Of a DNA stretch of 64,000 nucleotides, positions 50,343-57,604 are shown piece by piece. How positions within the stretch are numbered: the first letter of the stretch is position 1; every line of letters starts with the position of its first letter. Position numbers and translations under genes: made by a program. The DNA is from UBA1715 sp045599365 (GTDB lineage: Bacteria; Bacteroidota; Bacteroidia; Bacteroidales; UBA1715). The DNA is taken from positions 4,119-68,118 of the forward strand of contig JAZRVS010000129.1 in the NCBI GenBank assembly GCA_045599365.1, in the 5' to 3' direction. The notes under the pieces are model-generated. The model was not told the DNA's origin, made no database searches, and saw only the letters and a program-made list of their open reading frames with translations.

Positions 50343-51512
50343 TTAAGCTTGTGTTCTATATGTTAACAAGTAACGAGTTTTCGGGAAAATCAAACTGTAA
50401 CCTGTGTTCTCTGTACGAACATAAGTAATTGTTTGGTTCATAACTGCTCTTGTTTCTTCTTCAATACGAGAACCAGCTTCCACTAATTCTTCAATCGTTT
50501 CTTCTTTATTGAAGCATAACAATTTGCCAGCTGGAACATTTGTGTTCAACACAAATTTTAATGGCATAAAGAGGTTTTGTTGTAAGGATAAACCAACACC
50601 ACCTTTGCCAGCTAATTGGTCAGCATTGTAAGCTGAAGAAATAGCAGCTGTACCAAATAATTTGACAAATTGAGCATAAGCGTCTAAGTTACCAGCGATT
50701 GTGTTAATTGGGTTTTTGTCACGTAATGCACGCATAGCGATTTCCATTAACATATCGTATGTTAAATCAGAACTTGTCGTAGCACCAGTTGCCGTAACAG
50801 CGATAGCACCAGCATTTGTGCCGTCACCATTTAACATAATACCTGTACAAGCAGATAATTTAGAAGCGTTCAAGTCACGTTCAATACGAGCAGCAAACGG
50901 AGTAATTAAATCTAAAGCGTTTCTGCGATTGAATTCGTATGTCATTTCAACACCAGAACCGTGTTTGTAAATTTTCACGGAACGTTCGCTCATTGTCACA
51001 CGATGGACAGGGATGCGAGAACCTTCTGGAACACCGTATGTTTTACGGTCTTCGTCTGTGTCTTTACCAATAACACGGACTAATTCAACGCCACGAATTG
51101 TACGTGAACCAGAAATCATATTTTCAACGCTTTCTAAGTTGTCCAAACGATTTTCCCAACGTAACACAGAGTCAATCGTATATGGGAATAAAATACGAGT
51201 ACCTGGTTTTGTTGTGAATGTGTCAGAAGCTTGAGCTAATGTGATTTGATTACGGTAATCGTTTTTACCAGGTAATCCCAATTTAGCACAAGTCATTTCA
51301 TAACCACTTAAACCGTTAGCGTGAGCTTTTGCTTCTTCGCCTTCTGATAAATCAACTGCTAAATCCAAAAAGTCTTTTAAGTTGATGCCATAATCAGCTG
51401 CTTCACGAGATAATGATAAACCAGCTTCGCGAGATTTTGTTTCAGAATCGTCTAACAAAGGTTTTACGATGTCTTCAAGTTTTCTTTTTTTAATTTTTGT
51501 AATCGGTTCCAT
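50343..51512 (-). CDS. major capsid protein (HK97-fold candidate), 389 aa
   Basis: Typical features: a charged N-terminal helix (ITKIKKRKLEDIVKPLLDDS), then an E-loop-like segment and a spine helix (FAARIERDLNASKLSACTGI), strands with INTIAGNLDAYAQFVKLFGT and the C-terminal TGYSLIFPKTRYLLTYRTQA. It follows protease-scaffold and decoration genes and precedes a GC-rich hairpin. Ordering and length support major capsid. Confidence 0.8.
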   Translation of the reverse strand: MEPITKIKKRKLEDIVKPLLDDSETKSREAGLSLSREAADYGINLKDFLDLAVDLSEGEEAKAHANGLSGYEMTCAKLGLPGKNDYRNQITLAQASDTFTTKPGTRILFPYTIDSVLRWENRLDNLESVENMISGSRTIRGVELVRVIGKDTDEDRKTYGVPEGSRIPVHRVTMSERSVKIYKHGSGVEMTYEFNRRNALDLITPFAARIERDLNASKLSACTGIMLNGDGTNAGAIAVTATGATTSSDLTYDMLMEIAMRALRDKNPINTIAGNLDAYAQFVKLFGTAAISSAYNADQLAGKGGVGLSLQQNLFMPLKFVLNTNVPAGKLLCFNKEETIEELVEAGSRIEEETRAVMNQTITYVRTENTGYSLIFPKTRYLLTYRTQA

Positions 51513-51523
51513 TTTCTAGCTCC

Positions 51524-51934
51524 TTATAAAACACAAACTGTTACTGTTTTGTTTGTTGTGTCAACTGCCCAAACACGAAGTCCTTGAACGGCTGTGTCAC
51601 CAGTTGTTTTCTTACGAACTTTACCACCAGCAGCACCAACAACCATATCACCAACAGAGATTGATTGACCGTCAGCATAAGCTAATTTGTAGCCACCTTT
51701 TGTTTCAACAGTAGCGACAACAGAACCACCTTGTTCAGTTCTATCTTCAACCATAAAGAGTCTTCCTAAAATTTCGTCACCGTCAGTTGCAATTTTAACA
51801 GATTCTGCAGCAGATGTATCTTGTGTAACAGCTAATCCGATTACAGCGTCAATATCAGAAACAGTATCAGTCAAATTGAATGCGAGTCTAAAATCAGGAA
51901 AAACTTGTCCATTTAATGTAATTTCAAATGCCAT
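51524..51934 (-). CDS. head decoration protein, 136 aa
   Basis: Beta-rich, Gly/Val-rich protein (VIGLAVTQDTSAAESVKIAT; GDEILGRLFMVEDRTEQGGS; YADGQSISVGDMVVGAAGGK), like capsid-stabilising decoration proteins of the 'G.v....dg..vgGv..a' type. Lies between the protease-scaffold and capsid genes, as lambda D does. GAAAGGAAC precedes ATG 51934. Confidence 0.7.
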   Translation of the reverse strand: MAFEITLNGQVFPDFRLAFNLTDTVSDIDAVIGLAVTQDTSAAESVKIATDGDEILGRLFMVEDRTEQGGSVVATVETKGGYKLAYADGQSISVGDMVVGAAGGKVRKKTTGDTAVQGLRVWAVDTTNKTVTVCVL

Positions 51935-51951
51935 TTTTTGTTCCTTTCATA

Positions 51952-53172
51952 TTATTTGACTTGAAATGCCTTTAGTTGCTCAGCACTGTATTCGCCAAAG
52001 AAAGCTTCTTTTTTAGAATCTTTGTTTTCAAATTGTGCTGACACACCACCTGCTGGGATTAAGGAAGCCAATAATTGCTGACCTTTTCCGAGCACTTCAG
52101 AAATCCCATTCAAGTCTTCTGGGACTTCTTCGTTATTTGAGCCAGAAGCCACTAAAACTTTTTTAACTTCTTCTCTCAAAAAATTCATAACCTTACCACT
52201 TTCCTCTTTTTCAGAAGATAATTGACTTTCTAATTCGTCTTTACCTTCTTTTAAAGATAAAAGTTCAGTTTCTTTTTCAGCTAATTTAGCTTCTAAGTCA
52301 GCAATTTGACTTTCTTTTTCAGCTAATTTAGCTTCCATTTCTTTGATTTTTTCTTGTAAGTCAAGTTTGGCATTAGCTTCAGCTAATTTTGTTTCCAAAT
52401 CTTTGACTTTTTCCTCTAAATCCACAGCAGGAGCTACCACTTCTTCTGTGGCTTGAGATTGTACTAATTCTTCGTTTGCCATTAAAGCTTTCTCCATTTT
52501 TTCAAAACAAACAACCAATTTGTTTGGCTTACCACCACTAGCAGCCAACAAATAACTTTGTTCTTTTGGATTATCCAAAATTTTTGGTTTGTTTGCTGCA
52601 CCTCTGTTGACTATTGACGTTTCTGAAAAATGTTCAGCACCGTTCAATATCAAATGAGTTCCGTCTTTTCCAATAGTATGTCCTTCTGGACAAGTCATTG
52701 AAAACCAATGTTCCATATCAGCTTCATCACTCATATAATCAAAGCCACATTTATTGCATTTTGCTTCTTTTGCTGTGAAACTGACTGAAACTTCGTCTAA
52801 CACATTGTTCTCAATTTTAGCAATAACAGATTTTGTTTCTTCTGTTTTTAAAATCGCCATATAAAGAATTAAAGATTTTACACCACCTTCATCTTGAACT
52901 CGTGAAAAGAAACATCTTCCAACACTCAAAGACTCGTGGTCGTGCATAATAGCCACACCAACATTGTTATTAGTATTGTTAACTTCATCTGATAAATCAA
53001 AAATAACTTGCTCTGTTGGAACAGCTCCGTCAAAAATTGTTCCTTGATGTAAAGGTTCTGTACTGATTGCCCTAACTTTAATACAATAAAAATTTGAAGG
53101 TTCTACTTCTTCGCCAAATTTGTCTTTAAATCTGTCTAACAACTCACCACTTAAAATCAATTCTTTACTCAT
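51952..53172 (-). CDS. prohead protease fused to scaffold, with zinc-ribbon insert, 406 aa
   Basis: Residues ~20-190: VGVAIMHDHESLSVGRC (H77/H79) and LDEVSVSFTAKEA (S129/S131) resemble the His/Ser dyad of the prohead serine protease. A Cys/His cluster (C139, C142, C161, H165) sits within the domain. Residues ~249-335 are a long coiled coil (LEEKVKDLETKLAEANAKLD), the scaffold, with the repeat LEAKLAEKE. It would cleave itself and the capsid N-termini during maturation. Confidence 0.72.
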   Translation of the reverse strand: MSKELILSGELLDRFKDKFGEEVEPSNFYCIKVRAISTEPLHQGTIFDGAVPTEQVIFDLSDEVNNTNNNVGVAIMHDHESLSVGRCFFSRVQDEGGVKSLILYMAILKTEETKSVIAKIENNVLDEVSVSFTAKEAKCNKCGFDYMSDEADMEHWFSMTCPEGHTIGKDGTHLILNGAEHFSETSIVNRGAANKPKILDNPKEQSYLLAASGGKPNKLVVCFEKMEKALMANEELVQSQATEEVVAPAVDLEEKVKDLETKLAEANAKLDLQEKIKEMEAKLAEKESQIADLEAKLAEKETELLSLKEGKDELESQLSSEKEESGKVMNFLREEVKKVLVASGSNNEEVPEDLNGISEVLGKGQQLLASLIPAGGVSAQFENKDSKKEAFFGEYSAEQLKAFQVK

Positions 53173-53191
53173 AATATACCTCGCTTTTTCA

Positions 53192-53220
53192 TTGATAAAA
53201 CATTTTAGTTAAATTTTCAA
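53192..53220 (-). promoter_or_regulatory. predicted promoter for the protease-capsid operon
   Basis: Minus strand: TTGAAA (53220 down to 53215), 17-bp spacer, TATCAA (53197 down to 53192). The -10 is poor, which fits a promoter needing an activator; the -35 lies in the shared 23-bp element. Confidence 0.5.
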
Positions 53221-53237
53221 TAGTTATTTTTTAACAG
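53215..53237. repeat. 23-bp late-promoter element, copy 2
   Basis: Identical over 23 bp to 47355-47377, and at the same place relative to the predicted -35 of the following operon. It lies in the only gap (72 bp) between portal and protease genes. Confidence 0.65.
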
Positions 53238-53244
53238 AACTTAA

Positions 53245-54714
53245 CTATTTGTTCACATTGGAGTCAGCTGAGTCTGCGTCTTGAGGTGTTAAAGAACGAC
53301 CTAAGGAATTGTCACGAGTTGTTTCACCAACAGCTGATTCATCGCCAGCACTATCTTGAGCGTCTAAAAAGTTAGTGCCAGATAATTCTGGAGCTGTATC
53401 AAGTGGAGCTCGTCCATACATTTCCATAGCGTATTCTTCGTCTGAAATAATACCCAATGACAAATCTTTTTGTAAGCGAGTTTGCTTTTGAATACGCATA
53501 GCTTCCAACTCCAAGTCTGGACGAAGTTCAGCTGGAGCAAACCAGAAGGTAACAAAACCGTCAAAACCAGCCATACGTAATGCGAGTGTCATACAACGTG
53601 ACAACAAGTCAGCAATCGGCTTGTTTAATGTGTCAGCACTCAAACTGAAAATACGGCTTTCAACTGAAGCTGTATTAACGCCAGCTTCGCCACGACCTAA
53701 AACAGTAGGTACAACTTTCAAGCTGGCTTGGTTTTGAGCGTTCAATGTTTCAATAATTTCTTCAACTTGTAACGCAGCACCTGGATTTTTCTCGTTTAAG
53801 ATAGAAACTTTAATGCTGTCTGTGTGAGCAAACGGAGAATCAGCACGAATATCAGAAAATCTAGCTGCAATTTGATTTAATTGACGATTTACCCACTCGT
53901 TAAATTTACGTTTGTCGTTTTTCAATTCGTCTGGACAACGATTTTTCAAAATTTCTTCAACAACTTCCAATGTAACTCTTGGAAAACCAGTAATTCTCAT
54001 AATTCTATACAAATCATTGATAACCGTTTGTCTTGCTGCAATCGTGTTAATCGCTGAAGTGAAGAAAGAATATGAATAAACATCTGTCGGGTCTTGTTTA
54101 TATCTCGTTGTGAAAAATGTCGGAATATCCAAACTCGTTTCGTCAACGTTATCTGTTTCTTGAACTGGCTTAAACTCACCAGAAGATTTTTCAATAAATT
54201 TGACAGTTGCCATATCAACACAACGAATTGTTGAAGGTTGCATTGTCTTATCATAAATAAGTTCAGCTCCGACAGAACCTCTCATTAACAACAAATAACG
54301 CAAGTTGTTCAAAAATTCATTTAAAGACGGCTTTGATTGATAACCCAAAGTATAATCGGTAATTGAAAAAATGCGATAAAGAAGAGAATATAATAATGAT
54401 TGTCCGTCTTTGCTGACTTGCCCTTGCGAATCTCTAACTTGATATAATAATTTTGTATCGGCAACTGTTAAATAAGCATTAGCTGCAGCACTAACATCTG
54501 GGTCAGTGCGCATAAGATTTTTAACCAACTCCATACTGTTATCTGAAACACGGCTTTCTTGAATGTCAGTTAAATGCTCTTGATATTCGGGTAAAGTTAA
54601 CGCTTCACTTGTGTTTGAAGGGTCAAAACTGTCAGTTATACTTACCCCACCAGCTCTTTGTTTGCTTTTAGGCAGGATAAACTCAAACATTTTACTTAAA
54701 CTTGTCGTTGCCAT
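53245..54714 (-). CDS. portal protein, 489 aa
   Basis: Portal-like order: N-terminal MELVKNLMRTDPDVSAAANA, the crown/wing segment LMRGSVGAELIYDKTMQPST, and the C-terminal helical part with GEAGVNTASVESRIFSLSAD plus FWFAPAELRPDLELEAMRIQ (the 'f....LR.d.e.ea' end). It lies between TerL and the protease as expected. The dodecameric portal forms the DNA channel. Confidence 0.82.
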   Translation of the reverse strand: MATTSLSKMFEFILPKSKQRAGGVSITDSFDPSNTSEALTLPEYQEHLTDIQESRVSDNSMELVKNLMRTDPDVSAAANAYLTVADTKLLYQVRDSQGQVSKDGQSLLYSLLYRIFSITDYTLGYQSKPSLNEFLNNLRYLLLMRGSVGAELIYDKTMQPSTIRCVDMATVKFIEKSSGEFKPVQETDNVDETSLDIPTFFTTRYKQDPTDVYSYSFFTSAINTIAARQTVINDLYRIMRITGFPRVTLEVVEEILKNRCPDELKNDKRKFNEWVNRQLNQIAARFSDIRADSPFAHTDSIKVSILNEKNPGAALQVEEIIETLNAQNQASLKVVPTVLGRGEAGVNTASVESRIFSLSADTLNKPIADLLSRCMTLALRMAGFDGFVTFWFAPAELRPDLELEAMRIQKQTRLQKDLSLGIISDEEYAMEMYGRAPLDTAPELSGTNFLDAQDSAGDESAVGETTRDNSLGRSLTPQDADSADSNVNK

Positions 54715-54715
54715 T

Positions 54716-56431
54716 TTACCATCGCTTTCGTATTGTATTGTTAAATCTTCTGTTAGAATACTCTAATAAATCGTCATTGTAAAGCTCTTTTTGAGCTCCA
54801 CCAAAATCTAACCACTCTCTCGTTTCTTTTGTTTCGTTCAAACCAATTTCAAAGTTTCCGATTTCAATGGCTATGAACGAATATGCTAATGCGTGGAAAA
54901 AGTGGTCGTTCCCTCTAATCTTTTTCCAAATAGGCTGTTTGTCGGCATTGGAATCATCTCTAAACATATCTCTTAAATGCTCAATCAAAACATTTTGATA
55001 TGTGGTGTAGCCATACAATTCCAAGAAACCAGAGTTAATTCCTTGCATAATTAAATCCAAAGCATTAGTTCTGTTTGCTCTGTAATATGATATTTCTCCG
55101 GCAACCTCTTTTACTGGTTCAACCGTTTTACCGTAGCTATATTCAATCGGAAAAATTCTTCGGTTTGACATATCTCTTATTTCATTTGATGTCGGAGTAT
55201 ATGGGTATCTATCAATAGCTCCATAGACAATGTTGTATTTCTTACACAATTCTTCAACTGTCGGTTTCAACGCCTCTGGAGGAACTGCTGTGAAATAAAA
55301 AGCGTGTCTTTTACTTGTTGACAAAACAATGTGACAAGAACTACCCATATCAATTCCAATAAAAACAGGTGTTGCACTATTTATTTCAGGAACACGACTT
55401 TCTTTCATACAAGCAATAATCGCAGATTTATCTAATCGTGTCTGCGAGTCGCTGTATTCTTCTCCTAATACGGTGTTAATTCCACGTCTTATTTCGTTTT
55501 TCTTAATAAAGTCTGCCATTGTCGTTACCAAATATCTAATTGATAAAACACTTGAAGAAAATGGTCTTACCCAATATCCGTGTGTATATCTATCAGGAAA
55601 TTCGGCAACCCATTCTCGTCTATCTCCATTTGAAAGCTCTTTAATCGGCTTTCCACACTTTTCACAGAACACGTAAGCGTTGTCTAAATCTAATCCAGCT
55701 ACAATGCTTTCTGTTAATTCTGTTTTTAAATCTGTAACTTCATCTGGCAAACCTGGAATGTGAACAAAAGCTCTGTCATACAACGGAACTTGCCAATGCC
55801 CACAATGTTCACATTTATAAAAGTATTCTCTTTTGTCAGAACTCTCATATTCCAAAGAAATTCCGTAACCAGAAAACGTTGGCGTTGAAAAACCGTGCTT
55901 TATTTTATAATCTGAACCCTGAATACGAGAATTAACTAACGCCAAGAACTCTTGGTTTGACAAATCGTACTCGTCATTCATAATAAAGTCAACTGCAGTT
56001 GACGTAGCCGACGATTCGGTGTTCGCCGATATATATAAAAACGAATCGTTTAATTGCATAACGTCATTATTTCTAATATCTTCTTTTCTAGCTGGAAAAT
56101 CGTTATCAAAAATCGGCTTAATACGAGTTTGTGCCTGAATTTTCTTCATAACTAAATCAGGATAAGTGTATAAACCAGTAACTCCTTTGTTTCGTGCCAA
56201 GAAACCTATCATTTTTCTGTAGTTAATCTCAGATAAACCAACCTGTGATAACTTTTTAACACAAACAGAGGGGTGCATATCGTCAGCAATCGCCTTTTGA
56301 AAGGGATATTTTGTAAAAGAAAACTTATTTCCTGCACGAGTCGTATTCGCACAAATCCAATCGCCCATTGTAGCAACTGCAGCTCTTTCTTTTAGTCTGT
56401 TTGCAAATCTTTCTAAATAGTCGTTTGCCAT
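54716..56431 (-). CDS. terL: terminase large subunit, lambda GpA family
   Basis: ATG 56431 (AAGGAGTTGAT upstream) gives 571 aa. ATPase: a degenerate Walker A KKLSQVGLSE (59-68), as in lambda A (KSARVGYSK), and Walker B IMNDEYD (150-156). Two CxxC pairs (CEHCGHW, CEKCGK) flank residue ~200-270. The nuclease domain begins FIGIDMGSSCHIVL near 350. GpA-type terminases usually cut cos-like sites, so cohesive ends are expected. Confidence 0.88.
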   Translation of the reverse strand: MANDYLERFANRLKERAAVATMGDWICANTTRAGNKFSFTKYPFQKAIADDMHPSVCVKKLSQVGLSEINYRKMIGFLARNKGVTGLYTYPDLVMKKIQAQTRIKPIFDNDFPARKEDIRNNDVMQLNDSFLYISANTESSATSTAVDFIMNDEYDLSNQEFLALVNSRIQGSDYKIKHGFSTPTFSGYGISLEYESSDKREYFYKCEHCGHWQVPLYDRAFVHIPGLPDEVTDLKTELTESIVAGLDLDNAYVFCEKCGKPIKELSNGDRREWVAEFPDRYTHGYWVRPFSSSVLSIRYLVTTMADFIKKNEIRRGINTVLGEEYSDSQTRLDKSAIIACMKESRVPEINSATPVFIGIDMGSSCHIVLSTSKRHAFYFTAVPPEALKPTVEELCKKYNIVYGAIDRYPYTPTSNEIRDMSNRRIFPIEYSYGKTVEPVKEVAGEISYYRANRTNALDLIMQGINSGFLELYGYTTYQNVLIEHLRDMFRDDSNADKQPIWKKIRGNDHFFHALAYSFIAIEIGNFEIGLNETKETREWLDFGGAQKELYNDDLLEYSNRRFNNTIRKRW

Positions 56432-56490
56432 ATCAACTCCTTGATTTTTATAGATTAGCAAAAAAATTTTAAAAAAGCAACATTTTTTTC

Positions 56491-56520
56491 TTGACTTATT
56501 TTGTAAAAGTGTGCCATAGT
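56491..56520 (+). promoter_or_regulatory. predicted promoter with tandem repeat over its -10
   Basis: TTGACT (56491-56496), 18-bp spacer, CATAGT (56515-56520). Two direct copies of AGTGTGCCA (56508-56516 and 56518-56526), ten bases apart, cover the -10, which suggests a regulator site. It drives block 5 and is divergent from TerL, for which only a weak promoter is visible. Confidence 0.5.
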
Positions 56521-56551
56521 GTGCCAGTCAAGAAAAGAAAGTGAGGAAATT

Positions 56552-56998
56552 ATGAATTTATCTAAAATGTTTTCGTTGTTGAACAGACACAATGTTATCT
56601 GTTTTAACAAAAAGAACGAATTATCAAGGCATTGGATATACCAAAATTGCAATAGCATTGAAAGAAACAAATTTGTAAGAGAACTTCTCAGTTGTTTAGA
56701 CGTACAAAGTGTTCGGTATGACGGTTCTTGTTTAAAGAAAAAATGTAACATTGACCGTTGTGTTAACCCAGATTGTTATGAAGTTTGCTTTAGAAAAAAA
56801 GATTCTATATCAAACAGTTTTTCTTACGAAGATATGCTTGATTTAGCTGAAATGATTGATTTAGAGAAGATATGCCAGATTGGTGAAAAGAAATACTTAG
56901 AGATTTTCAATAATGAACAACCAGATTTTCTTAAAATAACAATGAAAGACCTTAAAAAAACAATAGAATTTGTTAAAATGAAAGAAAAGGAGATATAA
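56552..56998 (+). CDS. Cys-rich HNH-like zinc protein, degenerate, 148 aa
   Basis: ATG 56552 has GTGAGG upstream. The core SVRYDGSCLKKKCNIDRCVN PDCYEV recalls the small phage HNH type 'W.G.......C.n..CvNPdHLev', with the catalytic His replaced by Cys. Cysteines C60, C65, C70 and C75 (approximate) may bind zinc. A structural or DNA-binding role is more likely than nuclease activity. First gene of the PrimPol operon. Confidence 0.55.
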   Translation: MNLSKMFSLLNRHNVICFNKKNELSRHWIYQNCNSIERNKFVRELLSCLDVQSVRYDGSCLKKKCNIDRCVNPDCYEVCFRKKDSISNSFSYEDMLDLAEMIDLEKICQIGEKKYLEIFNNEQPDFLKITMKDLKKTIEFVKMKEKEI

Positions 56999-57198
56999 TG
57001 TTAAAATATAATGTTAAAGAATTTGCCGAAATGTTAGGCATTTCAAGACGTACTATGTACCGATATATTGAACGTGGTGACATTACGCCAAAAACAAACT
57101 TTAGAGGAAAACGCTTTTTCACAGCTGACCAATTGGAAGAATATCAAAACTTAATAAACGAGGAAAAAGAAAATGGAATATCCACAGATAGAATTTAA
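56998..57198 (+). CDS. excisionase/MerR-type HTH protein, 66 aa
   Basis: YNVKEFAEMLGISRRTMYRY, IERGDITPKTNFRGKRFFTA: an HTH_17-type winged helix (Xis/AlpA-like). At 66 aa it is a single-domain DNA-binding protein. It overlaps the previous stop by one base and the next gene by 26. Excisionase cannot be claimed because no integrase is present in the window; an early regulator is equally possible. Confidence 0.75.
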   Translation: MLKYNVKEFAEMLGISRRTMYRYIERGDITPKTNFRGKRFFTADQLEEYQNLINEEKENGISTDRI

Positions 57199-57595
57199 AA
57201 AAGTGTACGAACTGCTTTCATTTATGCTTGAATTAAAGAAAAATCCAAGTTTGTTAGATAAAGCTCCGTATGATGATATGACAAAAAAAGCGTTGTCAGA
57301 TGTTCTTCTTAAAAAATATTCAGATGACGATACTTCAAAGAAAAACTTACACGACGTTGACATTGAAGAAGAAACAGTGCGTTTATACGAATCAATGCAG
57401 TTAATTGATATTAAAGAAGATTTAGACCCTCGTGAACAAATCGCTTTAATCAAATTGAAGACAACCACATTAAAAGATTTGCTGGATATGATGAAAGAAT
57501 CCAAAGAAATCAAAAATGTAAGACAATTTGAAAACGCTGTTTTAGAAATATTAACAGAAGAACAAGCAAATAGAGTTATTGACTTAATTAAATAG
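57173..57595 (+). CDS. hypothetical protein, terminase-small-subunit-like position, 140 aa
   Basis: The C-terminal half (LDPREQIALIKLKTTTLKDL ... LEILTEEQANRVIDLI) resembles a family found beside primase or packaging genes in several proteobacterial phages. No TerS is obvious elsewhere, so this is the best candidate, but evidence is weak because it is divergent from TerL. Confidence 0.5.
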   Translation: MEYPQIEFKKVYELLSFMLELKKNPSLLDKAPYDDMTKKALSDVLLKKYSDDDTSKKNLHDVDIEEETVRLYESMQLIDIKEDLDPREQIALIKLKTTTLKDLLDMMKESKEIKNVRQFENAVLEILTEEQANRVIDLIK

Positions 57596-57604
57596 GAGTT
57601 AATT

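Noticed and set aside
56998..57198. excisionase
   Set aside because: The HTH_17 fold alone is not evidence of excision; no integrase or attachment site is visible in the window.
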